From Gongronella butleri (Eukaryota; Mucoromycota; Mucoromycetes; Mucorales; Cunninghamellaceae), in NCBI GenBank assembly GCA_025201375.1, contig JAIWZP010000006.1:1-64000 (forward strand): 64,000 bases of DNA. The letters are read 5' to 3'. Under the pieces are notes generated by a model. That model was given only the letters and a program-made list of their open reading frames with translations. It did not search any database and had not been told where the DNA came from. A program made the translations under genes and the position numbers. Below are positions 10,138 to 21,770 of this stretch, one piece after another (positions within the stretch are counted from its first letter, which is position 1; every line of letters begins with the position of its first letter).

Positions 10138-12490
10138 CTATTTGCTGGGAAGGTACTATGGGAGACGAATAACAAAGAGAGGTGAGTGGGGCGCTAATAA
10201 GGAGTGCCATTCGCGCAAAAATTACCTTGTAAGGATTAAGAATGCCATTGGGGTCCAACATGTTCTTGAAAGTCTTCATCAGCTTGATCATGTTGTCCGA
10301 TTTGGAGTAAGAAAGGTATTCGTTCTTGGACACGCCAAGACCGTGCTCGGCACTGATGGAACCCTTTTGCTTGGCTGCAAAAAAAAAAAAAAAAGGAAAA
10401 AAAGAAAAAGAAAAAAGACAACATTAGTGTATCGTGCATAAATGCGTACAAAAGACGCGTATAAAAAAGTCGAAATATGAACTTACCGACCCACTCAAAG
10501 AGATAGGGCTCGATCAATTCCATGACGCGTGCGTCTGCCTGGCGCGCGGGGATGTTCAAGTGCAAATTGCCGTCGCCGACGTGGCCATAGCCGACAACAT
10601 CGATGACAGGGGAATCGGGCTTGCCAAAGACGCCGCCCTTCTCCAGATGGTCGCGCATATCCAGCACACAGTCGTTGATCTTGGAAACAGGCATCGAAAT
10701 GTCGTACTTGTACACGGCGCCTTCCTTGCCGAGCGCCTCGGTCAGGCCCTCGCGCACGCCCCAGATGCTCTTGCTCTGCGTCTCATCCTGCGCGACAACG
10801 CCGTCTTGCGCAATCTCATCCTCCATCATCGCTTCCAAATAGCCATTGAGTTTCTGGAAAAAAAAGAAAAACAAAAAAATGAGTAAAACGCGTCGCGCAC
10901 GCCCAAAAAGAAACTCCGCGACGCGTGCATTACCTCCTCGTCATGATCCTTGTTGGAGCCCTGGGTCTCAATCAGCACGTAAAAGGGATATTCGCTCTCC
11001 ATGATGGGTCGCGCCTCGGAGTGCTTTTTGAAGATTTGCAGCGCATTGTTGTCGTAGTATTCAAAGGCTGCCATATATAAAAAAAAAGATGAGTACGGCC
11101 GCGATTCGGAAAGGTCATGCCTTGTGCGTTTTTTACCCGACAAAATCTCGGACAATTGGATACGCGACTGCTTAAAGGCCTTTTGCACGTCTTCGAACGA
11201 ATTAACACCCAAAAGAGCCACATTGACCGCCTAGCATCAACAGAAAAAAAGAATGTTAGCCAAGAACAAAAGATTCAAAAAATGGACACGGATGCGTGCA
11301 TACATTGGGACGGCGGGGCGTCAGAATGGAAACACCGGTGATGATGCCAATGGTGCCCTCGGAGCCGATGAACAGCTGCTTCAAGTCATAACCAGTGTTG
11401 TCCTTTCGCAGCGTGGACATGCTGTCGAGAATGGTGCCATCGGGCAAAACCTGGAAATGACCAAAAAAAAAAAACACGTAAATCTAGTGCCCCTTCACGC
11501 GTTTTCCACGCTTCTTACGGCCTCAATACCAAGAACGGTGCCGTGGAGCGAGCCGTAGCGGACCAAACGCAGACCACCGGCATTGGTCGCGAGATTTCCG
11601 CCAATGTGGCAGCTGCAAGCAAAAAAAAAAAAAAAGGCGGGAATAAGATTAGCCATTTGGTGCGGGGTACGCGTGAGACTTTTTTTTTCAAGTCAGGCAC
11701 GTTACCTGCCCTTGGCACCCAAGTCCAGGGGCATCATGTAGCCCTTCTCGGCAAGCCAATTGTCCAGACTCTCCAGGACGCAGCCGGCGTCAGCGGTCAA
11801 AATGCCAGAAACGTCGTCAAACGTGCGGATCTGGTTCATGCCCTGCAGACTGACGACCACTTCGTCAAACACAGGAATCGAGCCGCCCACGAGACCCGTG
11901 TTGCCGCCCTGGGGTACCACGGCAATGCTAAAAAAAAATTGAGAAAAAGACAAAAAGTGAGAAAAAAGATGTGTCACACGAATCACACGCGTCTGTTTCC
12001 CTTGATGTTGCATACCATTGCTCATTGCAGTACTTGAGAATGTCGGCCACCTGCTGCGTGGTCTTTGGCTTGAGCACCAATTGCGATTGGCCGCGGAATT
12101 TGTTCATCCAGTCCGTGTTAAAGGCCTCGAGGTCGTCTTCGTTGTTGTAGATCACCGCGCTGTCGCCAACAATACCGCGAAAGTGGGCAACGTCGTCGTC
12201 CGTCAACTAAAGCGAGCAAAAAAGAGCGCGCCGTCAGCGCCTTGTCACGCGTCAAAGGGTCCAATTGCGTATTTTCTTACCTTTTTGTACTTTTCGTTGC
12301 GCACAAAACCGGGGTACTTCTCGGCCGTCAAGGGCACGGTCTTTTTGCCTGTGGCGTACGAGCGAACGACATTGGCAGTGGCGCAAACAGCCGAGCGACG
12401 CGCAAGAGCGGTGCCATGCTGGGTCAAGGCCGCACGCACGAGAAATTGCTTTCCAGCAGAGCTTGAGAGCCGAGAAACAGACCGAAGCAT
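10138..12490 (-). CDS. DLD2: D-2-hydroxyglutarate / D-lactate dehydrogenase (mitochondrial, FAD-dependent)
   Basis: FAD-linked dehydrogenase oxidising D-2-hydroxyglutarate (and D-lactate), probably in the mitochondrial matrix. Ten exons in transcription order: 12490-12281, 12206-12016, 11927-11706, 11612-11519, 11450-11304, 11230-11137, 11067-10934, 10853-10487, 10374-10226, 10155-10138; all GT-AG and in phase, 541 residues. The N terminus [20 protein letters not shown] is a typical presequence. The FAD-binding PCMH core has [14 protein letters not shown] and [20 protein letters not shown]; then [31 protein letters not shown], the metal/substrate motif [13 protein letters not shown], and SAEHGLG. 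The 18-nt last exon gives YLPSK after ILNPYK, matching the short tail of yeast Dld2 and replacing an implausible read-through. Yeast Dld2/Dld3 resemblance is stronger than to Dld1. Confidence 0.93.
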
Positions 12491-12803
12491 GATAAAAACA
12501 AGAGAAAGGCAAGGGAGTGGGGGTGGAGGAAACGAAGCAGAGGAACCAAAAAAAAAAAAAAAAATGCAAGATCTCTTTTTGGCTCTTGAAATCTGAGTCA
12601 AAGGGCGCCTCCACCCATTGGCTGCAGATCACAGCGCTTATCAAATCTCTTTTTGGCGAGCCAGATCAAACAACAAAGCACGTCAAGATCAGCCAATGGC
12701 CCCTGCGCACCCTTTGGATCACTACAATTGAAACGTCAAAAAGCACCCAAAAGCATCAAAAGGCTAAATCGAAGCTGTTTTGACCTGATTTATTCACTCC
12801 TTT
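12491..12803. promoter_or_regulatory. Upstream region of DLD2-like gene
   Basis: About 310 bases between the DLD2-like start and the paralogue relic. It holds an A run at 12548-12563 and two CCAAT-type boxes (AGCCAATGG near 12692 on the plus strand, CCATTGGCT near 12613, i.e. AGCCAATGG on the minus strand). These are candidate promoter elements only. Confidence 0.35.
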
Positions 12804-12936
12804 TTAATTTGACGGGTGCTGACCACGGGTTAGGACAGCGAGGGTGACCTGGATGATATTGGTGGACAAAATCAGAGCGGCCATGATGGCAACCACGCAA
12901 AATGCGACTTTTGTCAAGCTGTTTGAGAAATCATGC
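12804..12936 (-). pseudogene. C-terminal relic of a paralogue of the 13099-14595 gene
   Basis: On the minus strand this stretch reads HDFSNSLTKVAFCVV, then a hydrophobic run with NIIQV and a stop (TAA at 12806-12804). The same pattern, RDFTNSLTRDAFAVLV and GIIQVVQG, forms the C-terminal membrane segment of the neighbouring gene. Only the last 40 or so codons are left, standing head to tail with the intact copy, so this is the tail of a truncated tandem duplicate. Confidence 0.7.
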
Positions 12937-13098
12937 AAGAGGTGCAGCTACCGTTTGTCTAATTCTAAGCTCAATGTTACATAGTCACGCCCAAACTTGC
13001 TATTGACATCGTCTGGCCTAGTAGTCCACCACTTGTGCAGCATGTATGTCACATCAAGCAGATTTTATTTCGCGATCAAAGCAATCAATTGCGCATTT

Positions 13099-14595
13099 TT
13101 ATTTTGATGTAAATCCTTGCACAACTTGAATGATGCCGCTGAAAGAGACAATCAGGGCAGCGGCAGTCACAAGCACGGCAAACGCGTCGCGAGTAAGGCT
13201 ATTGGTGAAATCACGCTTGATACGCTGGCGCCAGCTGTAAAAATCGCGACAAAGCAGCGCATAATTGTACCCATGCTCGCTGACCACTTCGTCAAAGCAG
13301 CAGTACTCCTCGAAATACTCGAAATCATTCTTGAGATCTCCAAAGTCTTCATAGTCTGTTATACCCAATTCGATTGCCAGTTTGAAAGATTCCAGCGTGT
13401 CAATCAAGCCGCTATAAATGTGTATCATATCATTGATCGGGCATGGCGCACCTTGAGTCTTTCTTTGAGCAAGGCGCAACATAAGAGCCATGTCTGTGCG
13501 TCCAATCTTGGCGATGTTGATTTTTTGATTTTTGACGGAAAAGTGTTCTTGGGCTTGAAAACGGACGCGGTATCCCTTGTCCAGAAGCTCTTTCAGTGTG
13601 ACCAAGCGCCCGGGAAACTTGATATTGTATTTATTCATCGGTCCAAAGATTGAGAAAGAAATTGTCTCTGCAATTGTCTTTGACATATCCAATTCCTTGC
13701 AGGTGATTAAGATCCAATGGCCAAATAGGCCATAGGCAATCAGGTTGCACAGAGCGGCGGCCTGTATGGCGATTCCTGTTTGCCAATTTTGCACCAAGCA
13801 GTGATCTTCATCGCTCCAGCTTCTCCACATTGAACGCTTTTCGCCTTCAAACACGTCTGGATCAAGGAACTCCCATTTCAATGACATATTAGCGACGCGA
13901 TTCAGGCGGGTGAAGCCGGCGAGATTGAAAAATAACCAATTTTGTTTGTATTTGACGGTGGACAAAATGTCTGTCACAACAGCGACCACCTCTTCTTGTG
14001 TCTTGGCACGCCGCACCTTTTTCAGACTGAGTTCCAACACGGCTTGTTCATCTTCCTCAAAAATAAATTGAAGATCCTCCAGACGCGTAGCCATGAGCCC
14101 TCCATGAAAGAGGACCATCGTTGGCGCGAATTGGTCATTGCTAATAATACCTTTGATGTACTGCACAGCGCCAAGAATCTCTTGCAAGGTCACCTTGCCA
14201 TGACGCCCTTGAAAAGCGCGTACATCCTTTGATTCGGAAGAACTCATGGCAGGCGCACTGCATGCATCAGAGTGAGCACAAGATTGAAACGCGAATTCTT
14301 GCAGAAGCGTCATGTCACGCTTGGAGGATGGCGTGTCTGGCGATGGCGTTAGGGCCATGTCCGCGATAAACACAGATTTTGGGCTAATTATCGTCAAATC
14401 CAAGTCCTTGAGCATTATTCTCATTTCGCCAATTGTCGGACGATCCAAAACGGTGGTCTTGTGCCAATTAGGAAACAGGAGGTGGAAGCCAGGTCGCTGG
14501 CCGGGTGAAAGCAGCGCAGGATCAAAAAGACACGAGGGATCGACCAATTCGTCCCGCTTGGTCCTTCTATCTGAGCTGAGGTCATATTCAGTCAT
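13099..14595 (-). CDS. Hypothetical protein with C-terminal membrane segment
   Basis: Intronless gene for 498 residues; unusual here, as nearly all neighbours are spliced. I do not recognise the family. Visible features are a polar, Ser-rich N-terminal third, a helix-rich middle (ELSLKKVRRAKTQEEVVAVV), a moderately hydrophobic stretch (AAALCNLIAYGLFGHWILI), an acidic tract (DYEDFGDLKNDFEYFEEYCC), and a hydrophobic C-terminal helix (DAFAVLVTAAALIVSFSGII) that probably anchors it in a membrane with the bulk in the cytosol. A duplicate of the last segment lies just downstream, suggesting a multi-copy, lineage-specific family. Intact frame; expression is unproven. Confidence 0.75.
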   Translation of the reverse strand: MTEYDLSSDRRTKRDELVDPSCLFDPALLSPGQRPGFHLLFPNWHKTTVLDRPTIGEMRIMLKDLDLTIISPKSVFIADMALTPSPDTPSSKRDMTLLQEFAFQSCAHSDACSAPAMSSSESKDVRAFQGRHGKVTLQEILGAVQYIKGIISNDQFAPTMVLFHGGLMATRLEDLQFIFEEDEQAVLELSLKKVRRAKTQEEVVAVVTDILSTVKYKQNWLFFNLAGFTRLNRVANMSLKWEFLDPDVFEGEKRSMWRSWSDEDHCLVQNWQTGIAIQAAALCNLIAYGLFGHWILITCKELDMSKTIAETISFSIFGPMNKYNIKFPGRLVTLKELLDKGYRVRFQAQEHFSVKNQKINIAKIGRTDMALMLRLAQRKTQGAPCPINDMIHIYSGLIDTLESFKLAIELGITDYEDFGDLKNDFEYFEEYCCFDEVVSEHGYNYALLCRDFYSWRQRIKRDFTNSLTRDAFAVLVTAAALIVSFSGIIQVVQGFTSK

Positions 14596-14613
14596 TTTGA
14601 TTACAATTACAAT

Positions 14614-15177
14614 TTAAAGAGAGAAAGAGGACGAGAGAAAAGAGGACAAAGGGAAGGAAAAGTTAAAACATAGCGGAAGGCACGTATTGCACTTCACCGT
14701 GTCACACAGCGGGCACACGTACCACCAGACGTTGCGCAGCGCCAGTTCGCCGTGGAACGTTCTTTTATGGCTGGCCCAGCCCTCGATGATGCCCTGGAAA
14801 GCTCGACAAACAAGATGAGCCTTGCGCGCAAAGAAACTCCAGGTCACCCACAGTAAGACTGGGCATGTTGAAGCCGCACTGAACGTGAAATTCTGCATCG
14901 GGTGACTGCGCCTCCTCGGACATGATTTTTTCAGCAACTTGCCCATATTTAATGTCCTCACGGCCATGATGCCTTGATCCTGTCGCTGACCAGAGTCTTT
15001 TACTTGTTCCTCAAGGCCCTGGCCCTTGACCAGTGACTCAATCATAAATAAAGGTGCTAAAACGACCCTCGCTCCTCTCCCAGGACGACTGAGCCAGCAA
15101 ATAGGGCCACAAACGACCAATTGTTGCATATAATGGTCTATTTCACTGCATGTCCCTTGAAATCTTGAAAAGCCCAT
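14614..15177 (-). pseudogene. Uncertain decayed coding sequence
   Basis: An open frame of 187 codons lies just upstream of the preceding gene. One stretch, KRTFHGELALRNVWWYV, recalls the HGDxxxxN catalytic loop of fungal FunK1-type kinases, with Glu in place of Asp, followed by CPLCDTVKCNTC. The rest shows no clear kinase features and the end is low-complexity. A relic of a kinase-like gene is possible but weakly supported. Confidence 0.2.
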
Positions 15178-15694
15178 TTTAAAAACGATCTCAAACTTTG
15201 GACGGCAACTGGATGATGGGTCGCAAGCACGTTCATCAGCATATGTTCCCTATCTCTGTCACTATTTCTCTCACTTTTTTCATTTAAATTATTTTTCGAT
15301 TTAACAAAAAAAAAAAAAAAGGCGAAATCTCATGTTTTTCATTTACCATCTAACTTGCTCGTGAATTGGAAGGATCCATTGCAAAGAAGCATGGAGGTGG
15401 GGGACAATACTTGAGTTTACGTGTCAACTTGATGGCGATTGCATGCAAAGAAAAAAAATGCTGCGCCGGTGCACGAAAGCGTCCCAAGCATTGCCGCATG
15501 AATGTTGGCGCCATTTTTTGACCGATTTCCGACATCAATTGAGATGGGGCGGGAAGGATGGTCCATTGTGGCACCCTGCTGACGACCCTTTCTTTCCGCA
15601 ATTTGCATTTTTTTTTTTTCTTGTCTCCAATTCTGCTCCCGCGAACACGGGTTTGTTCTTTTCTGCTTTTTTTTTTTGTTCACTTGTTCTATGC
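15178..15694. other. Intergenic, upstream of ATG15
   Basis: Promoter-proximal region of the lipase gene with A and T runs (15306-15320, 15669-15677). No other gene seen. The ATG15 frame stays open upstream to 15443, but that part is low-complexity and not counted. Confidence 0.4.
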
Positions 15695-16987
15695 ATGACG
15701 GGCATGCGCTGGCTATTGTACAGTTGTCTTTTTCTCACGTGGTGGCAACTTGGGCGGGGGCAGCAGTCCGTGTTCCGTCGGCCTGGCAACGCTCAGACGT
15801 TGTCGCTGCGACGCTCATATACGTTTGACGAGGGCACGAGGCGGCTCGTGCGTCTCGCTTACCGGCCAAGAGACGCGCAGCAGCAACGAGTGGAAGGCAC
15901 AACGGCGGAACTTCACCTAGAAAGCCGGTCATACACAATGTTTCCCGTGCTGGACACGTATAACACGCCGTCGGCGTCGACGCTGGAGGTGCTGCACACT
16001 GCTGCGTCGCGCCAAGGCGGGCGCACAAGGTGGCGCGCCGTGCCATTGGCGCAAATCTCGATGGATCAAGCGTGGGGCTGGGTCCCCGACGTGAAAAACG
16101 CACAGACCGTGCTTGCACTGGCCATGATGTCCTACGACGCTTATACCCAGGTTGGTGGCGACGATTGGTACGATATCGACAAGAAGACACACGTGGTAAG
16201 CGCTTGAAATGCGGGGCCTTGGCAGAATTTTTGCTTCTTTTGGTGACCAATTGCTCAGCTCACGCGCCAAATTCATGGGATAATAGAATGACACGTTTGG
16301 ATGGGATGGTGACGGGCTACGTGGACACGTGTTTGCCAATGACGACGACAGTCTGCTGGTGATTGCCTTCAAAGGCACGACTGCCGGATTGTTTAGCGGC
16401 GGGCCCACGGGCGACAAGGACAAGCAGAATGTAAGTCCCTGAAAAAAAAAACCCCCCCCAGATTCATTCGTTCGCTGATTCCTTTATTTCATTGTTCGCA
16501 GGACAATTTGCTATTTTCTTGTTGCTGTGGGCGGATCAGCCGCGCTTGGCGCCCCGTTTGTACCTGTTTTCAAGACAGTGACAGCAAGTGTGAGGAATCG
16601 TGCGTGCAAAACACGATCATGAATGAAGAATTATACTACGATCATGCCCTGGTAAGATGGCAATTTGCAAAACGAGACGCGTCCGTGCTCTAAAATCTTG
16701 ATTTTTTTTATTTTTCGTCAAAAAGAGCCTGTACCGTGATCTTGCCGACACATACCCGGATTCCACGATCTGGCTGACGGGCCATTCCCTCGGTGGAGGC
16801 ATTGCGTCGCTGGTTGGCCAGACATATGGGGTGCCAGCCGTGTCTTTTGAAGCTCCGGGCGACAAGATGGCGTCGATGAGGCTACATTTGCCGCGCGCGC
16901 CCGGGGCGCGTCTTCCTCTGTGGCATTTCGGCAATACAGCCGACCCTATCTTTATTGGCGAATGCACCGGCATTGCCAGCTCATGCT

Positions 16988-17021
<34 letters not shown>

Positions 17022-17446
17022 CACCAGGGAAAATGACTAATGCACTTTTGCGCGCGTTTTATTATCTTTAAGGTATGGTGGGTTTGCCATTGAAACCCGA
17101 TGTCACACAGGCAAGGTACGACGAGCACAATTGCATGGAAAGTGGGGGTTCCAAAAAAAAAAAAAAGCAGCCATTGGAGACTCACGCGCTCCATTTTTCT
17201 CTCTTTTTTCTATTTCTTAACATCCAGACGTGTGTATGGGACACGGTCAAAGACAAGGGGTGGCGGGTGGATATCCGATCGCACCGGATTGGCGATGTCA
17301 TTGAAAAGATCCTGAAACAGCCCGATGAATTTGGGCTGCCCGAGTGCAAAGTGGAGGATAATTGTACGGATTGCGTGAACTGGACCTTTTTTGATGACCG
17401 CGACAACCTAGAGTCGTATAGATTGGCCAATGTATCATATTTTTAA
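15695..17446 (+). CDS. ATG15: Autophagy-related lipase ATG15 (class 3 triacylglycerol lipase)
   Basis: Vacuolar phospholipase that breaks down autophagic and multivesicular bodies. Exons 15695-16195, 16287-16430, 16502-16651, 16726-16988, 17073-17115 and 17228-17446 are in phase and give 439 residues. A single N-terminal hydrophobic segment after MRW ([11 protein letters not shown]) is the usual type II signal anchor. Diagnostic ATG15 motifs are [45 protein letters not shown], the nucleophile elbow GHSLGGG (Ser), [16 protein letters not shown] (catalytic Asp) and [10 protein letters not shown] (catalytic His). Several cysteines ([15 protein letters not shown]) fit a lumenal, disulfide-bonded domain. 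The start is the first ATG in frame after the upstream T tract. Intron 4 holds a run of 29 A. The C terminus is short, with no extended Ser-rich tail. Confidence 0.95.
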
Positions 17447-17709
17447 TTCGCTTTTTGCTCTCAAATGTAATTTTTGTCTCATTTTATTTTGGAGGGACGG
17501 GGGAAGGGTCTCGTGCTTTAAATTACATGTGCGCTTTTGCGTGTGTCGGGATTTCAGCGCAAGGCGGAAACAAATTGCCAAACAGGGATTTGATTGCTCT
17601 CCTTTTTTTTTGGTCTCTTTTTCTTTCGTCTTTTTTTTTATTGCTCCACTCGGCTGTTCTCTCCCTTCCTCCCCCTCCTTTTCCTCCTTTTTTTATTGTT
17701 TTTTTATCC

Positions 17710-19010
17710 ATGAACAGGCACCACGACCCAATAGCAGAGGACGCCAAGCACGAGGGCGACGAGGACTTTGCTTTGCACGAGTACGATATGGACGTTGTGG
17801 ATGAAGCGCTTGCGGATCCCGACCGGAATGAATATTTTGACCACTTTGGGTTCCGTATTCAGGTGAAAACGGACGACGAGCTTTCTGACGACACGAGTGA
17901 CGACGAGGGCACTGACGACGAATTGGAGGAGTACATTCAGCAGCGTGGGCGGGTGCCTGCCGAGGCCAAAGATGCGGGCAAAAGTGTCGGTTCGTCTGGT
18001 TCTGCATCGCATTCAAGCGAGGAGGACGATTACTCGGTGGACACGACGCTGACGACGCCCACGGCACACCCCAAGCTGCAGCGATTGTCATTGTCGTCCA
18101 CTGACCAGCCATCCACCCAGCCGGCACCAATGACCCCCTTGCGCAGCCCCACTTCGCCCCTGGCACGCCACATTGATGATTCACGACCCTCGTTTGCATC
18201 AGCCGCAACGAATATCGGCATACCCGCGTCCACCACGCCCATTACGCGGTCCATGTCCGTGAATCGCCCCTCTCAGGCGTATCGCGAGCGTCAAAACAAG
18301 CGAATGTCCGTCATTGGCACCCCACACTCTGTTTTGACGCGCACATCCACGTCGTCCGTCTCGTCCAAGCGCCTCTCGACCTCCACCACACTCTCCACAA
18401 CCACAACCTACCTCGAGCGCCTCAAATCAAAGATCATGCCCACCGCCACACACGATGCCGATCAAATCCGCGAATCGCCCCAGCACATTAAGCTGCGTCA
18501 CCTCACACACACTCAATTGGAAAAGGAGCGTGCTGCGCACCCTGGTGACTATGATTGGGGTAAAAAAAATATTCGAAACAAGACCTTTTTTTGCATTTTG
18601 TACTCATTTTTCTTTTTAAATTAGAATTCTGGAAAGCGGTCATCCTAGACGTTGACCAGGTGATGTCGACCGAGTTACTGGCTGTCCGCCACCATCTTTC
18701 CATTGGCATTCCACCAGCGTTGCGCGGCAACATGTGGCAATTGATCGCCAAATCGCAAAACCAGCAGACTGACATGGACAGCGTGTACACTGAGCTTTCA
18801 AAACGCACCAGCCTTTACGAAAAGTCCATCCAACACGACCTGGAAAACGCGAAACCTATTACAAAGTGCCTCGATCAATTCCAGCTCGACCCCGATGCGA
18901 CGCGACCCAAAATGATGCGTCTTCTCAAAGCCTACAGCCTGTTTGATCCCGACATTGGCTATCACCAGGCACTCGCCTTTCTGCTCATCACCATCTTGCA
19001 CGAGGTATTT

Positions 19011-19087
<77 letters not shown>

Positions 19088-20103
19088 AAAATAGATACGA
19101 CACGACGCGACACGACAAAACACGTTTACCAACATCCTTCCCCCTCTTTTTTTTATATTTTCGATGATAGATTGACGATGAAACGGCTGCCTTTTGCCTG
19201 CTTGTGCAATTGACGGGTGTTTATGGCCTCAACGGCAGTTTGAACCAATCGACAGACACGCTCGAGATGCTTTTGTACCGCCTGGACCATCTGCTTCAGA
19301 TGAGCTTGCCAGAATTGCACCGCCACATGGAGGCGACGGGCCTGACGCCTGATGTTTACGCGAGCCATTGGCTCACGACGTGTTTTGCCTATGGCAGCCC
19401 GTCGGCAGCGCTCACGACGCATGTCATGGACCTTGTCCTTGTCCAGGGCACCACGGTCCTCGACCAATTCATCCTCGCGCTGCTCAAGCGCAACGAGCAA
19501 GCGATGCTGACCATGGGGTTTGAAGCGCTCGTCGCGTTTTTGCAATCCGAGGTGTTTGACGTGTACAATTCACAGCCGAATCAATGGGTGATTGACATGT
19601 ACCAGATGGACCTGTCGCCCAAGCTGTATGCACGCCTCGAAAAGCAATATCGCGTCGAGACCATGCGACGCACGCGCCAGCGCAATGACGACGAGGCCGT
19701 GCGCCAGGCAAACGACCAATTGATGTCGTATCTGCAAGAAGTCCAAGAAAAATACCGCGTGCTGGAGCTTGAACACCAGGATGTCACACGTCAGGCCGTC
19801 GAGACAAAATTGGCCATGGCAAAGCTCGATGCTGAAAACGACGATTTACGCCACCAGCTGTCGCTCATGCGTCATCAATTCGACGACGACCAGCGCGAGG
19901 CAGGGCGCATTCACGACGCAAAGATGCAAGAGGCCAATCACTCCAATGAACAACTCAAAAAGCACTGCACATCACTCGAAAATCAAATCACCGACCTCGA
20001 GGCCATTCTCATCAGTCTAAAGATGAAATACGCAGAGCACGAAAACGAGTACGACTACCTGCGCCGCGAACTCAACGAGTACAAGAAAAACGCGCAAAAA
20101 TAA
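17710..20103 (+). CDS. TBC-domain protein with C-terminal coiled coil (GYP5/EVI5-like), arginine finger lost
   Basis: Rab-GAP-family protein. Exons 17710-18559, 18625-19004 and 19171-20103; 720 residues. Order: acidic N terminus (DDTSDDEGTDDELEEYI), Ser/Thr-rich linker, DWEFW just before the TBC domain, GIPPALRGNMWQLIAKSQ, LLKAYSLFDPDIGYHQALAF, DVYASHWLTTCFA, then a long coiled coil to the end. This architecture matches yeast Gyp5/Gyl1 and animal EVI5, which act on exocytic or recycling Rabs. The glutamine finger (YHQ) is present, but where the arginine finger IxxDxxR should be the sequence is IQHDLEN, with Asn at 18846-18848. Classical dual-finger GAP activity is therefore doubtful, as reported for Gyl1-type members. 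Intron 2 contains 69 consecutive A. Confidence 0.9.
19015..19083 (+). repeat. A(69) homopolymer in TBC-gene intron 2
   Basis: An uninterrupted run of A just after the intron donor at 19005. The flanking exons stay in phase. Runs of this length are prone to slippage, so the exact count may be assembly dependent. Confidence 0.9.
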
Positions 20104-20929
20104 CTCATCTTGTGCACCTTTTATTCTCTTTTTCTCCCTGCCGTGTATATCTTCTCCCTCTTGTGTCATACAATCACCTTCATTTATACTCTTTTAGATT
20201 CCCATCTTCGTCTCTCCTCCCTCTCTGTTACATTTACTTGCCGCTTTTAATCCACCTTTCATACCCTTTTTGCAATAAACGCTCTCTTTTGACTTTTTTT
20301 CTTATAAAAGTTGCATTGGCGTTTTGAGAGCGCGTAAAAAAAAAAACGAGGTTGATCGAGCCTACCCGAGCAATTGGAATCATTCCAGTCGTATTTGTGG
20401 ATGGCGAGCCAAAAACTGCCGTTTTCCGTAAATCAAGACAAAATCTCAATTTTCTCGGGCTCAAACTAACTGAATTGTATGAAACTCGCACAAGCATGCA
20501 GTCCATGCCAAGTTTCAATCACTACATCAATTTCCAGAGCCACCAAATGTATTTTATTTGCTGTCCATGGGTCCATTTGCGCGCCGTAGCTCCCATAAAT
20601 TCATGTCGAATGCCACACAGTGTAAATAGACCGATTCCGTATTGACCATTAAATGCATTTTTGAGTCTAAATCCATCTTTTATTAGAGCTTGAAACAACT
20701 GGTCGCGTTTCTACGAAGAAAACAAGTGAACACAATAAAAAGCAATCTTTTGCTGCTGATGAAATGTTGCTCCATGCAATGCTGGGATCGCCCAAAAGTG
20801 AAAAGTGTGCTTTTTCGCTTTGCACATGTGAAAAGTAATCACCGGGAGCAAGACACACAATTGGGATCGAGTAAATCACGATTGCCGCTATTAAATTGTA
20901 TTTTGATAATTTGTCCATCCTTTTAGAAC
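20104..20929. other. Intergenic, 3' flank of TBC gene
   Basis: C/T-rich 3' untranslated region up to about 20330, then AT-rich sequence. No gene supported. Confidence 0.4.
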
Positions 20930-21770
20930 TTACTAGAGAAAAAGATGCTTGCTCCAACGAATTCCACGCTCTGTCTTTCGAATGAGCCTACCCTTGCTGC
21001 TCTGCGACCACTAGATGACGCGCAACGACGATTTTCGAAAATGATGGATTTTCCTAGGGGTGCAGTCGAGGATTTGAAAACAGCGAAGTTTTTGTCCTCG
21101 GATCACCACGCCATTCACATGCAAGGTAAGCACTTGTGTTTCGCCAATGGAAATGCAATAAAAACGTAGGGTCAATCGACTATTTTTGGCGTAAAAAGCA
21201 ATTTGCCTCTTTTTTACGCGTCAAGGTTATCTCGACGAAACGTGCATGAATCTTGATAAAACTTGCATCATCAGAAGGAGCTTAGCTTGGTGCGTACGTG
21301 GACATGGATGATCTCTGAAAAAGGTGGCTTTTGGCATTTTTAACGCGCATTCAAAATCATATATATTTTTCGACGCGTGCAAAACCGCGTCAGACGTCGG
21401 TTCCCACGCGCCTGGTCCTTATCAAATCCATGTATTTGGACCATTTCTTGCTAATGGATGCGTCGTCGCGGCTCTATGGACACGTTTTCCTGCGCAATTT
21501 GCCGTTGAAAATTAAACTAAAATTTCGAATTGCTCGTCAACCAGCAGGTTAATCCCATTCTATTTTAGCATTTTTCTTGGTTTCTCCATGCGATATATCT
21601 TGTCTGTAAGTTTAGCGGATATCTGGTGACGCCTTTTTTCGATTTTGGTTTTGGAGCTCGCCATGGCCAAAATGTTGATTTGCTTGTGACGCGCCAAAAT
21701 GACCTTTAACAGCTGCGCGGCAAGTTCAACACGGAGTTTCTAGCTCGCCATTTCACGTTGCAATGTGTTT
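20930..21770 (+). repeat. Dispersed repeat family, long copy (B)
   Basis: Same order of landmarks as copy A: TCGAATGAGCCTACCC (20977), TTTTCGAAAATGATGGATTT (21032), TATTTTTCGACGCGTGCAAA (21363), TGCGTCGTCGCGGCTCTATG (21459), TTGGTTTCTCCATGCG (21579) and CACGGAGTTTCTAG (21731). A short frame from 20945 (LDDAQRRFSKMMDFPRGAVE) aligns with one in copy A but ends after some 70 codons. Confidence 0.75.

Noticed and set aside
9998..10225. Read-through extension of the D-2HG dehydrogenase beyond NPYK
   Set aside because: It follows a GTAATT donor, is unlike the family, and the spliced YLPSK end matches the yeast protein.
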